Positions 17,021-26,311 of a DNA stretch of 36,941 nt are shown here, piece by piece. Every line of letters begins with the position of its first letter. Position 1 is the stretch's first letter. The stretch is taken from the NCBI GenBank assembly GCA_903959965.1, contig CAJBZC010000055.1, forward strand, positions 1-36,941. Reading direction: 5' to 3'. Under the pieces are notes generated by a model. The model ran no database searches. It saw only the letters and a program-made list of their open reading frames with translations, and was not told the origin of the DNA. The DNA comes from an uncultured bacterium (lineage in GTDB: Bacteria > Bacteroidota > Bacteroidia > Chitinophagales > Chitinophagaceae). Made by a program: the position numbers and the translations under genes.

Positions 17021-19783
17021 ATGGCAAAGGCTCCTGTGACTCCACGAACCGGCAAATCCCGGAAATATGTCTATTTTTTTGGCGCTGGTAAGGCCGATGG
17101 CAACGAGTCCATGAAGAACCTCCTGGGGGGCAAGGGTGCGAATCTTGCTGAGATGGCGGGTCATCCCAGGTTGAGGTTGCCGGTTCCACCCGGATTTACG
17201 ATCACCACGGAGGTCTGCACTTATTACGATGCCAACAACCATACCTACCCGAAGCTATTGGAGGCTCAGGTCAGGTCTGCACTGGTTCAGGTGGAAGGCT
17301 TGATGGGCAAGTGTTTCGGAGATCCTGTCAATCCTTTGTTATTATCGATCCGATCGGGTGCGCGCCGGTCGATGCCCGGCATGATGGAGACAATCCTGAA
17401 TGTGGGATTGAATGCTGAAACGATCAAGGGGTTGATCGCTCAGACGGGAGACGAGCGGTTTGCTTATGATGCCTATCGCCGGTTTATCATGATGTATGCG
17501 GATGTGGTGATGGAGAAGGCGGCCGCTATTGAGCCCAAGGGAGGCAAAGGCATTCGTAAAGTGCTGGATGAAAAACTTGAGGCGATCAAACATGCCCGCG
17601 GTTATCAAAGTGATACGGATCTGACCGTGGAAGAGCTCAAGTCACTGGTCGAAGATTTCAAGAAGACGGTCAAGAAGGTATTGGGTCGTGCGTTCCCGGA
17701 TGATCCGTTCGAGCAGTTATGGGGTGGGGTGGGTGCTGTCTTTTCCAGCTGGAACGGAAAGCGTGCGGTTGAGTATCGTCGGATCGAGAAGATCCCGCCT
17801 GAGTGGGGTACGGCGGTGAATGTACAGTCGATGGTGTTTGGCAACATGGGCATGGACAGTGCGACAGGTGTTGCTTTCACGCGCAATCCCGGCACCGGAG
17901 AAAACCAGTTCTATGGAGAATATCTCGTGAATGCGCAAGGTGAGGATGTGGTGTCCGGTACGCGAACTCCTGCGCCCGTGAATGCCTATTCCAGGAACGA
18001 TCAGAGTGCGCATTTTCCCACGCTGGAGGAGATCATGCCCAAGCTTTATAAGGAGCTGAATGGATATCAACGTCGGCTGGAGCGTCATTATAAGGATATG
18101 CAGGACCTGGAATTTACCATTGAGCGGGGCAAGCTCTACATGCTGCAGTGCAGGGTGGGCAAGCGCAATGGTGTGGCAGCGGTTCGCATGGCCATTGAGA
18201 TGTTTCAGGAGAAACTGATCAATGAGGCGGCGGCCATCAACCGGGTGGCACCCAATCAGCTGGTGGAGTTATTGCTACCCATGCTGGATCCCGATGCGGA
18301 GCTGTTAAACAAACCTATTGCCAAGGGACTGCCGGCGGGTCCGGGCGGTGCGAAGGGCCGCGTCGTCTTTACTTCAGCCGAGGCCGTGGAATGGGCATCT
18401 CGGGGAGAGCAGGTGATCATGGTCAGGGAAGAGACTTCTCCGGAGGATGTAGATGGTATGCATAAGTCTCAGGCCATCCTGACCACGAAGGGTGGCATGA
18501 CTTCGCATGCGGCACTGGTGGCGCGGGGTTGGGGCAAGTGTTGCATCGTAGGTTGCGGTGACATTGAGATTCATTCGGAAACGAAGACCTTTAAAACGAA
18601 GGCCGGCCAGGTCATTCATGAGGGAGACTGGCTCAGTCTGAACGGATCGAAGGGCCTGGTTTATGAGGGGACATTGCCATTGGTGGACATCGATCTGAAC
18701 AAGAACAGTTCCTATCGTGATTTTATGAAGCTGGTCGACAAGCACCGGGTGATGGGGGTGCGTACGAATGCGGATACTGCCCATGATGCGGCCACGGCGT
18801 TGTCGTTCGGAGCCGAAGGTATCGGACTGTTCCGGACTGAGCACATGTTTTACGGGGAGGGGAGTGACAAGCCATTGTTCTTGTTGCGTAAGATGATCGT
18901 CAGCAAGACGGAGAAAGAACGTCGTACCGCATTGAATGAGTTGTTCAAGTATGTGAAGCAGGACATCAAGGAAACGATGAAGGTTATGACCGGATATCCT
19001 GTCACGATCCGGTTGCTGGATCCGCCCTTGCATGAGTTTGTGCCTCATGATCCGGCCAGGTTGCATGAGTTGAGCAAGGAACTGGGCATCAGTGTCAGCA
19101 TATTGAAGCGTCGCGTTTTGTCTCTTCACGAAAACAATCCCATGTTGGGTCACAGGGGTGTCCGGCTTGGCATCAGTTATCCGGAGATCACGGAGATGCA
19201 GGTTCGTGCCATCCTGGAAGCGGCCGCTGAGTTGAACAAGGCAGGTAAGAAGGTATTTCCGGAGATCATGATACCGGTGACTTGTACATCTAATGAATTG
19301 GTGCACCAGAAGGCCATCGTTGATCGGGTGTATGCTGAGGTATGTGCAACGAAGGGAGTGAAAAAGATTCCCTATTTGTTTGGCACGATGATCGAAATTC
19401 CACGGGCGGCGCTGAAGGCCGGGCAGATGGCTGAGTTTGCGGATTTTTTCAGTTTTGGAACCAATGATCTCACGCAGATGTGTTTCGGTTTCAGTCGTGA
19501 TGATATCGGTGGCTTCCTGCCGAACTATCTGGATCAGAAAATCCTGACGGAGGATCCTTTCCAAAGCATCGATCAGGAAGGCGTGGGGGAGTTGGTTCGA
19601 CTGGGAACGGAGCGAGGTCGTCAGACGAAGAAGAAATTAAAGGTGGGTATCTGCGGGGAGCATGGAGGAGATCCCGAGAGCGTGAAGTTCTTCCATCGTA
19701 TGGGATTGAACTATGTGAGTTGTTCTCCTTTCAGGGTACCCATCGCCAGACTTGCTGCGGCACAGGCGGCGCTGTCAACATAA
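17021..19783 (+). CDS. ppdK: Pyruvate, phosphate dikinase
   Basis: KYVYFFGAGKADGNESMKNLLGGKGANLAEMA; TTKGGMTSHAALVARGWGKCCIVGC (catalytic His); FGTNDLTQMCFGFSRDD; GICGEHGGDPESVKFFHRMGLNYVSCSPFRVPIARLAAAQA. Confidence 0.97.
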   Translation: MAKAPVTPRTGKSRKYVYFFGAGKADGNESMKNLLGGKGANLAEMAGHPRLRLPVPPGFTITTEVCTYYDANNHTYPKLLEAQVRSALVQVEGLMGKCFGDPVNPLLLSIRSGARRSMPGMMETILNVGLNAETIKGLIAQTGDERFAYDAYRRFIMMYADVVMEKAAAIEPKGGKGIRKVLDEKLEAIKHARGYQSDTDLTVEELKSLVEDFKKTVKKVLGRAFPDDPFEQLWGGVGAVFSSWNGKRAVEYRRIEKIPPEWGTAVNVQSMVFGNMGMDSATGVAFTRNPGTGENQFYGEYLVNAQGEDVVSGTRTPAPVNAYSRNDQSAHFPTLEEIMPKLYKELNGYQRRLERHYKDMQDLEFTIERGKLYMLQCRVGKRNGVAAVRMAIEMFQEKLINEAAAINRVAPNQLVELLLPMLDPDAELLNKPIAKGLPAGPGGAKGRVVFTSAEAVEWASRGEQVIMVREETSPEDVDGMHKSQAILTTKGGMTSHAALVARGWGKCCIVGCGDIEIHSETKTFKTKAGQVIHEGDWLSLNGSKGLVYEGTLPLVDIDLNKNSSYRDFMKLVDKHRVMGVRTNADTAHDAATALSFGAEGIGLFRTEHMFYGEGSDKPLFLLRKMIVSKTEKERRTALNELFKYVKQDIKETMKVMTGYPVTIRLLDPPLHEFVPHDPARLHELSKELGISVSILKRRVLSLHENNPMLGHRGVRLGISYPEITEMQVRAILEAAAELNKAGKKVFPEIMIPVTCTSNELVHQKAIVDRVYAEVCATKGVKKIPYLFGTMIEIPRAALKAGQMAEFADFFSFGTNDLTQMCFGFSRDDIGGFLPNYLDQKILTEDPFQSIDQEGVGELVRLGTERGRQTKKKLKVGICGEHGGDPESVKFFHRMGLNYVSCSPFRVPIARLAAAQAALST

Positions 19784-19812
19784 GTTGGGTTTTGGTTTTT
19801 AGTTTTACTAAC

Positions 19813-19842
19813 GGGTCGCCTTTTCAGGCGGCCCTCTTTTTT
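19813..19842 (+). terminator. Rho-independent terminator of ppdK
   Basis: GGGTCGCC-TTTTCA-GGCGGCCC followed by TCTTTTTT. Confidence 0.8.
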
Positions 19843-20013
19843 GTCCATACTCATCACGCTTTAATTACCATCTTTCCAATTAAGACCCATGTCGTTTTTT
19901 TCTGTAACATAAATCACAGAGCAGGCAAGTTCAGGTCATATTCCACTGAATTGATGGGATATTCTTTTGACAGATAAATATAAATATATCAGGAACCCGA
20001 AAAAAACCAACAG

Positions 20014-20178
20014 ATGAATCAAAGATTAATTGACCGATTTTCCTCTCTGATATTCATATTTATCGTTGCACATTTTTTCTCTTTAAGTGTAAAGGCGCAG
20101 ACCAATTATGGAACGCAGTTGATGAACACGGTGATTGAAGGAACTTCCAATGTGCACGATTGGGAATCGATACGGTGA
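20014..20178 (+). pseudogene. Truncated YceI-like gene remnant
   Basis: MNQRLIDRFSSLIFIFIVAHFFSLSVKAQTNYGTQLMNTVIEGTSNVHDWESIR*: signal peptide plus the YceI-like IEGTSNVHDWE start, then a stop. The next frame continues IDTVKGRPADYES. Confidence 0.5.
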
Positions 20179-20196
20179 AGGGACGTCCTGCTGATT

Positions 20197-20394
20197 ATGA
20201 GTCTGTTGTTTTTATTCCTGCAGGTCAAATTCTTCCCGGGTCTGGCGGAATTCTATTGGAGTGACATGTTCAGGTGGTCGGATGCATCGACCGACTGGAT
20301 GTTTTACGCGCATCCTTTTGTGGTGAGTTTTGCGCTGAAATGGTTCTGGCAGCTGTGGCCGGTATCATCTTTTCCTGGCTGAATCCGTAACCGG
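20197..20394 (+). pseudogene. Fragmentary membrane-protein-like remnant
   Basis: MSLLFLFLQVKFFPGLAEFYWSDMFRWSDASTDWMFYAHPFVVSFALKWFWQ in one frame and MVLAAVAGIIFSWLNP* in another; suggests a frameshifted short gene. Confidence 0.3.
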
Positions 20395-20429
20395 GATCAG
20401 TGTAAGAATGTCCTGGCGGGGAATATGGA

Positions 20430-20460
20430 TTGAACGTATGTTCTGCCTTTTCTATTTTTG
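20430..20460 (+). promoter_or_regulatory. Bacteroidota-type promoter TTG-N20-TATTTTTG
   Basis: TTG at 20430-20432 and TATTTTTG at 20453-20460, 14 nt before ATG 20475. Confidence 0.6.
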
Positions 20461-20474
20461 CAGAAACACGGGAC

Positions 20475-20969
20475 ATGTCAATCAGCATATTCGTAACGGG
20501 CGGCACTTTTGATAAGGAATACAATGAGCTCACGGGCACCTTGTTTTTCAAGGACACACATCTGATGGAGATGCTGCGACTGGGTCGGAGTCGCCTGGAT
20601 GTCAGGATCCGAACATTGATGATGATTGACAGTCTGGATATGACTGAGGGGGACCGTGATCTGATCGTAGAGCAGTGTCGACATTCGGAGGATGCTCGGA
20701 TCGTGATCACGCATGGGACAGATACGATGGCGGAGACAGCAAGGGTGTTGGCGGGCAGATCAATTGGCAAAACGATCGTACTTACCGGGGCGATGATTCC
20801 TTATAAGTTCGGCAGTTCCGACGGGTTGTTCAATCTCGGCAGTGCCCTTGCGTTTGTTCAGACCCTGTCACCCGGTGTGTATGTGGCGATGAACGGAAGG
20901 GTTTTCACCTGGGATAATGTGTGGAAGAATAAAAAAACCGGAGAGTTCGAAGAGCTCCCCGGTTTGTAA
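20475..20969 (+). CDS. Short asparaginase-type protein (N-terminal domain only)
   Basis: ISIFVTGGTFDKEYNELTGTLFFKDTHLMEML...IVITHGTDTMAETARVLAG...KTIVLTGAMIPYKFGSSDGLFNLGSALA. The promoter places the start at 20475, not at the ORF-track ATG 20430. Confidence 0.85.
   Translation: MSISIFVTGGTFDKEYNELTGTLFFKDTHLMEMLRLGRSRLDVRIRTLMMIDSLDMTEGDRDLIVEQCRHSEDARIVITHGTDTMAETARVLAGRSIGKTIVLTGAMIPYKFGSSDGLFNLGSALAFVQTLSPGVYVAMNGRVFTWDNVWKNKKTGEFEELPGL
20935..20965 (-). terminator. Terminator hairpin embedded in the 3' end of the asparaginase gene
   Basis: AAACCGGAGAG/CTCCCCGGTTT (one mismatch); on the minus strand followed by a T-run (TTTTTTTATTC), 23 nt after the ompA-like stop at 20988. Confidence 0.6.
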
Positions 20970-20987
20970 TCATGTTTATTGTTCCGA

Positions 20988-21857
20988 TCAGCGACCCGGA
21001 TTTTCGAGCAGTTTGAAGAACTGGTCGAGTTGGGGCAGGATGACGATGCGAGTACGTCGGTTGGCGGCTTTACCCTCAGGCGTGCCATTTGAGGCGATGG
21101 GCAGATACTCGGCGCGTCCGGCAGCGGCCATCTTGGCGGGATCCATTCCATATTCCTTTTGAAGCATCCGAACGACGGTGGTGGCGCGTTTTGCACTCAG
21201 GTCCCAGTTGTCTGCCAGAAGCCCCTTGGTGAAGGGAACATCGTCTGTATGACCTTCTACCATAAATTCGATATCGGGCTGATTTTTCAGTACAGTGGCC
21301 ACTTTCCCGAGGACTTCTTTGGCCTGGTCGGTGATATCGTAGCTGCCTGACTTAAATAGCAGTTTGTCGGAGATGTCGACGAAAACGACACCCTTGTCCA
21401 CCTTGATGTTGATGTCCTTGTCGTCGAGGTTTCCAATGGCACCTTTAAGATTCATGACGAGCGCCATGTTCAGCGAGTCTTTGCGCGACATCTGCCGTTG
21501 CAAGCCCTGGATATAGTTGTCTTTGGCTCCGATGTTTTCGAGTGATTTCTTGATGCTTTCCGCCTGTGAAGAGGATATGACGGAGAGGTCTTCCAATTGC
21601 TTCAGGGCCTGGTTGTTGTTTTTCTTGAGCATGTTGTTCTGCTCTTCCAGGAGGCCGATCTTCGATTCCAGTGCTGCCCGGTTCCGGTCTATTACTGCCT
21701 TTTCATCCCGGCAGGATTGAATTTGTGCCTGATAACCCTTGATGGAGATCTCTGCTTCATTCAGTTTTCCCTGCAGTGATTCGAATTTTTTGGTACTGAC
21801 GCATGAAAACATTGTCAGGCCCAATCCCATCAAAAACAGGCTACTTTTCTTGATCAT
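20988..21857 (-). CDS. OmpA family outer-membrane lipoprotein
   Basis: Lipobox MFSCVSTKKFE; coiled coil; IEFMVEGHTDDVPF...NWDLSAKRATTVVRML...AAAGRAEYLPIASNGTPEGKAANRRTRIVI. Confidence 0.93.
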   Translation of the reverse strand: MIKKSSLFLMGLGLTMFSCVSTKKFESLQGKLNEAEISIKGYQAQIQSCRDEKAVIDRNRAALESKIGLLEEQNNMLKKNNNQALKQLEDLSVISSSQAESIKKSLENIGAKDNYIQGLQRQMSRKDSLNMALVMNLKGAIGNLDDKDINIKVDKGVVFVDISDKLLFKSGSYDITDQAKEVLGKVATVLKNQPDIEFMVEGHTDDVPFTKGLLADNWDLSAKRATTVVRMLQKEYGMDPAKMAAAGRAEYLPIASNGTPEGKAANRRTRIVILPQLDQFFKLLENPGR

Positions 21858-22053
21858 GGTTTTCTCGTTATTTGTAAGGATTTATACCAACTAGATGGAT
21901 TAAAGTTAAAACAAAGGCTTCAAATCGATGTGGTCGGGTGATAAACAATTCAACCGGTGATTCTAAACCGTTTTGCCGGCAGTGATGGTTATCTCTGTGT
22001 GCTTTCCGAAACTCATCATTTTTTTCATATTTTAGACATCAAATAGATCCTGT

Positions 22054-22623
22054 ATGAACAGACGTGACGCGTTGGGCCGGGTTGCCCTTTTATTCGGAGG
22101 AACGATCGTGGGAGGCGCCGCATTTCTGGAGGGTTGTCGTCAGCCGGATGCGAAGTCGGTGGCCGGGTTGAGTTTCTCTACGGATGATATTGCTTTCCTG
22201 GACGAGCTGGCTGAGACGATCATTCCCACCACCAATACGCCCGGAGCCAAGGCTGCCAAAGTGGGTGCTTTCATGCAGGTCATGGTAACCGATTGTTACG
22301 AGGAGAAGGATCAGAAGATCTTTCTGGAGGGGATGAAGACCATCGACGAAGCTTGTCAGAAGTCGCATGGTCATGCATTCATGAAAGCGACACCCGAGCA
22401 GCGGCACACGCTGCTTTCCGGCATCGACAAGGAACTAAAGGAATATAATACCAAGAAAAAGAAGGAGGATCCGAACCATTATTTCGGACTGATGAAGCAG
22501 CTCACGCTGTTGGGTTATTTCACCTCTGAAATCGGCGCCACACAGGCTCTTCGGTATGTGGCTGTTCCAGGACGTTTTGAAGGATGTGTGCCTTACAAAA
22601 AGGGTGACAGGGCCTGGGCTTAA
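22054..22623 (+). CDS. Gluconate 2-dehydrogenase subunit 3 family protein
   Basis: MNRRDALGRVALLFGGTIVGGAAFLEGC; FLDELAETIIPTTNTPGAKAAKVGAFMQVMVTDCY; LGYFTSEIGATQALRYVAVPGRFEGCVPY. Confidence 0.88.
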   Translation: MNRRDALGRVALLFGGTIVGGAAFLEGCRQPDAKSVAGLSFSTDDIAFLDELAETIIPTTNTPGAKAAKVGAFMQVMVTDCYEEKDQKIFLEGMKTIDEACQKSHGHAFMKATPEQRHTLLSGIDKELKEYNTKKKKEDPNHYFGLMKQLTLLGYFTSEIGATQALRYVAVPGRFEGCVPYKKGDRAWA

Positions 22624-22712
22624 TGCTTTGAAAAGGCATCATCCGTGATTTTCTGAATGTTGTTGTCCTAGGCTGCATCGCCCTCATTAACCTCAACAAA
22701 CAATCGAGCCAT

Positions 22713-23627
22713 ATGACCATTGACAGAAGGAAGTTTCTCAGAACAGCTGCATGGGCGGCCTCCGGAATAACATTTGCTGGTATTGCCTGTAAGTCGGGCG
22801 GAACAGATCAAGCAGGCAGCGATACCGCCAAACTGGGTGCAGCGGCGGGAAGTAGTGTGGCATTGGCCTCTTATGGTTTGCAGTTGTACACGCTGCGCGA
22901 TGACATGCCAAAAGACCCCCGCGGTGTGATCAAACAGGTGGCGGGATTCGGGTATAAGGAACTGGAGGGATACGAAGGACCGCAGGGCATGTTCTGGAAT
23001 ATGCCGCATATGGATTTCAAGAAGTATCTCGATGAATTGGGTCTCACAATGGTGTCCTGCCATTGTGATATCGACAAGGATTTTGAGCGTAAGGCGGCAC
23101 AAGCCTCTGAAATCGGGATGCGTTATCTCATCTCACCCTGGATCGGTGCACAGAAAACAGCGGACGATTACAAGAAATTCGCCGATATCTTCAACCAGCG
23201 TGGCGAGATATGCCGAAAGAACGGAATCAGGTTTGCTTATCACAACCATGGTTACACCTTTGAGCCGGTGGAGGGTAAGATGCCGCAAGAATTGCTGATG
23301 GACGCTACGGATCCGGCCCTGGTGGACTTTGAAATGGATATCTACTGGGTGGTTACGGCCGGTGCCGATCCTTTGACATGGTTGGAGAAGTATCCAAATC
23401 GTTTCACGCTCTGTCATGTCAAGGATAGGATGAAAAATGCAGATCCCAAGGAACAGGATGCTTCCTGTGATCTGGGTGCAGGCACGATTGATTTTTCCAA
23501 AGTGCTCAGAGCAGCGGCCGACCGAGGCATGAAGCATTACATCGTAGAGCAGGAGCGATACGATAACACCACTCCGTTGAAGAGTGCTGAAGTAGGTGCA
23601 GCTTATCTGGCAGCCCTGCGCATCTGA
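22713..23627 (+). CDS. Sugar phosphate isomerase/epimerase (TIM barrel), Tat-type lipoprotein signal
   Basis: MTIDRRKFLRTAAWAASGITFAGIACKSGG; LQLYTLRDDMPKDPRGVIKQVAGFGYKELEGYEG; FAYHNHGYTF; CHVKDRM. Confidence 0.9.
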   Translation: MTIDRRKFLRTAAWAASGITFAGIACKSGGTDQAGSDTAKLGAAAGSSVALASYGLQLYTLRDDMPKDPRGVIKQVAGFGYKELEGYEGPQGMFWNMPHMDFKKYLDELGLTMVSCHCDIDKDFERKAAQASEIGMRYLISPWIGAQKTADDYKKFADIFNQRGEICRKNGIRFAYHNHGYTFEPVEGKMPQELLMDATDPALVDFEMDIYWVVTAGADPLTWLEKYPNRFTLCHVKDRMKNADPKEQDASCDLGAGTIDFSKVLRAAADRGMKHYIVEQERYDNTTPLKSAEVGAAYLAALRI

Positions 23628-23653
23628 TGAATATCACGTATGAGTTATAAGAG

Positions 23654-23682
23654 AAGCCGCCATTCGCGGCTTTTCATTTTTT
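23654..23682 (+). terminator. Rho-independent terminator after the isomerase gene
   Basis: AAGCCGC-CATTC-GCGGCTT followed by TTCATTTTTTT. Confidence 0.75.
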
Positions 23683-23705
23683 TGCCATCCCAACTACATA
23701 AGATC

Positions 23706-24152
23706 ATGAAACGACGACCAATCCTTTTGCTTCTCGTACTTCAGATTGTTTTCCTGATCCTTGCCATTCCGGATCTGAGGGCTCAGTCCCGTGCCGAGCG
23801 GAGCGTCAGGTTAATCCTTGACCAACAGACGGCTGCATGGAATCGGGGTGACCTGGAGGGGTTCATGCATGGATACTGGGAGAGTGATTCCCTGATGTAC
23901 ATCGGGAAGTCCGGTGTCACCTATGGGTATGCCAGCACCCTGGCAAGCTATCGACGTAATTATGGTGATACGGCCCGCATGGGAAAATTGAGGTTCGATC
24001 TCATTCAGGTCAGGCGACTTTCGGCCCGTTACTTTCACGTCGTTGGCAAGTGGTCCCTCAAGCGATCAGCCGGGGATGTGGGCGGACATTATACCTTGTT
24101 ATTCAGGAAGATAAGGGGCGAATGGGTCATTGTTTCTGATCATAGCAGTTGA
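23706..24152 (+). CDS. SnoaL/DUF4440-like secreted protein
   Basis: Signal peptide MKRRPILLLLVLQIVFLILAIPDLRAQ; ILDQQTAAWNRGDLEGFMHGYWESDSLMYIGKSGVTYGYASTLASYRRNY. The ORF-track start at 23640 lies before the terminator, so 23706 is preferred. Confidence 0.82.
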   Translation: MKRRPILLLLVLQIVFLILAIPDLRAQSRAERSVRLILDQQTAAWNRGDLEGFMHGYWESDSLMYIGKSGVTYGYASTLASYRRNYGDTARMGKLRFDLIQVRRLSARYFHVVGKWSLKRSAGDVGGHYTLLFRKIRGEWVIVSDHSS

Positions 24153-24228
24153 ACTATCCCTGATTTATTGAGGTAGAAATGCAACTTTTCTGTCTCAGGT
24201 TTCATCTAAACCTTCAAAACTTATTTAA

Positions 24229-25140
24229 ATGTTCGCCATCATTCTTGGAGTAATTCTGCTCGCTATTGCAATATTTCTTCCTGCCGGTACCCAACCTACG
24301 GCGCAACGGTTGATGCCGGTTTTGCGGGTTATAGCCATTGTGTTGATTGTCCTTGGTTTGATTACGTCCAGTGTGAAGCAGATAGATGCGGGATTTGTCG
24401 GGGTAAAATCTCTCTTTGGCAAGGTGCAGTCAGACATTTTACCGAGCGGTCTGAATTTTGTGAATCCAGTGATGGATGTCCGGGAGCTGGATGTCCGGAC
24501 GCAGAATTACACCATGAGTGGCCAGCACGATGAAGGCGCTCAAACGGGTGACGATGCCATTCGGGTGTTGACGGCGGACGGTTTGGAGGTGACGATCGAC
24601 CTTTCTGTGCTGTATCGGGTCATTCCGGAGGAATCGCCTCGTCTGATCCGCGAGATCGGGGTAAATTATGAAGACAAGATCGTGCGGCCGATCACCCGTA
24701 CCCGGATCCGTGACAACGCTGTTTATTATGATGCCGTTTCCCTGTATTCGACGAAGCGGGACGAGTTTCAGGACCGGATCTTCAAGTCGATCGATCAGGA
24801 TTTCAAGAAGCGGGGTTTGTTCCTGGAGAACCTGCTGGTGCGTAACATCACCCTGCCGGGATCTGTCAAGGCCGTGATCGAGCAGAAGATCAATGCGGAG
24901 CAAGATGCCCAGAAGATGCAGTTTGTCCTGCAGAAGGAAAAGCAGGAGGCAGAGCGCAAGCGAGTCGAGGCACAGGGTATTGCTGATTACCAGCGCATTG
25001 TGAGTGAGAGCTTATCCGAGAGGCAGTTGCAATACGAGCAGATCAAGGCGATGAAGGAACTCGCGGGATCCGCCAATTCGAAGATCATAGTGATGCCCTC
25101 GAAAGGAGGCGTACCCATTATACTGGACGGAAAGCAATAA
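24229..25140 (+). CDS. Prohibitin/SPFH (band 7) family protein
   Basis: N-terminal transmembrane segments; IDAGFVGVKSLFGKVQSDILPSGLNFVNPVMDVRELDVRTQNY; VIEQKINAEQDAQKMQFVLQKEKQEAERKRVEAQGIADYQ. Confidence 0.93.
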   Translation: MFAIILGVILLAIAIFLPAGTQPTAQRLMPVLRVIAIVLIVLGLITSSVKQIDAGFVGVKSLFGKVQSDILPSGLNFVNPVMDVRELDVRTQNYTMSGQHDEGAQTGDDAIRVLTADGLEVTIDLSVLYRVIPEESPRLIREIGVNYEDKIVRPITRTRIRDNAVYYDAVSLYSTKRDEFQDRIFKSIDQDFKKRGLFLENLLVRNITLPGSVKAVIEQKINAEQDAQKMQFVLQKEKQEAERKRVEAQGIADYQRIVSESLSERQLQYEQIKAMKELAGSANSKIIVMPSKGGVPIILDGKQ

Positions 25141-25154
25141 GGGATGCGAGAGGC

Positions 25155-25418
25155 TCAGCGAATGAGACGCTCACGATCCTTCCACCATTTTCGGTAGAGT
25201 TTCAGCATGAGAAAGAAGCTGACCAAGAGCCAGCTGTAGAATATCGCAGAACCAAGGGAATGTCCCTCTTCGAAGAGAAAATACCGGAATCGAATGCCGA
25301 AAATTGTGTTCACCAGCATCCACACAAGAGCTGCGGACAGGCTCCAGACGATCTTTTTCAGGAAAAGGGCGACATCGGGTTCCATGGACTCTTGAATTTG
25401 TTTGTTTTGTGCAAACAA
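25155..25418 (-). CDS. Small hypothetical membrane protein
   Basis: Two predicted transmembrane stretches (VWSLSAALVWMLVNTIF, AIFYSWLLVSFFLMLKLY), 20 nt downstream of the GH25 gene on the same strand. Confidence 0.6.
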   Translation of the reverse strand: MFAQNKQIQESMEPDVALFLKKIVWSLSAALVWMLVNTIFGIRFRYFLFEEGHSLGSAIFYSWLLVSFFLMLKLYRKWWKDRERLIR

Positions 25419-25438
25419 GCTTTAACAGGGCTTGTTCA

Positions 25439-26245
25439 TCAGGGCATCAGCAATTTCCGGAATTCCGTAGAGTCTCCGCGGAAAACATTGAAATCGACCC
25501 TTGACCGGATCCCGTTGACCCTGCCCGATTCGCTGAATTGCCAGAGGCTCCAGTTCCTTCCGATGCGGGGTTGATTCCTGCGCACATAATGTGCGACCCA
25601 GAGTTCATGATCGTTGAATTCATTGCCCAACACTCTGTGATAGAAGGATGGACTGGCATAGATGATGGGCTTCACTTTGTAATGTTTCCGGATAATGTCG
25701 AGCCATTCCCTGACCCGTTTCCTGACGGTTGCAGGTGGCATTCCGCGTGTTTCTTCGACGTCCAGCACGGGTGGAAGGTCTCCGCTGGTGAGTTTCACCT
25801 GTTGAATGAAGTGTGTTGCCTGTTGTCTGGCACTTTTATCCGGCAGAAAGTAGTGGTAGGCTCCGCGACGGATTCCGTTCTGCCTGGCGCTTCGCCAGTT
25901 TCTGTCGAAACGGGGATCTTTCAATCGGATTCCTTCTGTTGCCTTGATGAATGCAAAGCCGAGTCTGACGCGTCCTTCTTGCATCTGTCGGACAGCATCC
26001 CATGCGATATGTCCCTGGTGATGTGAAACGTCTATTCCGTAAATGTTGAAATCCGTCGGGATGGAGATGCCAAAACCCGGATACCTGGTGAATCTTGCCC
26101 TCCGATCCAGGATGTAATTTCTCAACAGATATCCGAGGAAACAGAGCATGGCGGTAAATGCAACGGCCCCGAGTATTTTGATGGTAAGGCTTTTTCGATG
26201 TCTTCTGGGTGTTTTCTTCGGGTTTCCCGGTTTCCTGACTGGCAT
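25439..26245 (-). CDS. Glycoside hydrolase family 25 lysozyme-like protein
   Basis: FNIYGIDVSHHQGHIAWDAV; FAFIKATEGIRLKDPRFDRNW; GDLPPVLDVEETRG; PIIYASPSFYHRVLG. Confidence 0.93.
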   Translation of the reverse strand: MPVRKPGNPKKTPRRHRKSLTIKILGAVAFTAMLCFLGYLLRNYILDRRARFTRYPGFGISIPTDFNIYGIDVSHHQGHIAWDAVRQMQEGRVRLGFAFIKATEGIRLKDPRFDRNWRSARQNGIRRGAYHYFLPDKSARQQATHFIQQVKLTSGDLPPVLDVEETRGMPPATVRKRVREWLDIIRKHYKVKPIIYASPSFYHRVLGNEFNDHELWVAHYVRRNQPRIGRNWSLWQFSESGRVNGIRSRVDFNVFRGDSTEFRKLLMP

Positions 26246-26311
26246 ATCTGCAAAGAAACATCCTATTCAATTTCGGTGCTAGCAATGGGCATTCGATTAA
26301 TTTTACATAGT

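Noticed and set aside
18374-19564. 396-aa minus-strand ORF
   Set aside because: Fully antisense to ppdK, which has strong family motifs; the ORF has no recognisable domain and is explained by codon bias of the sense gene.
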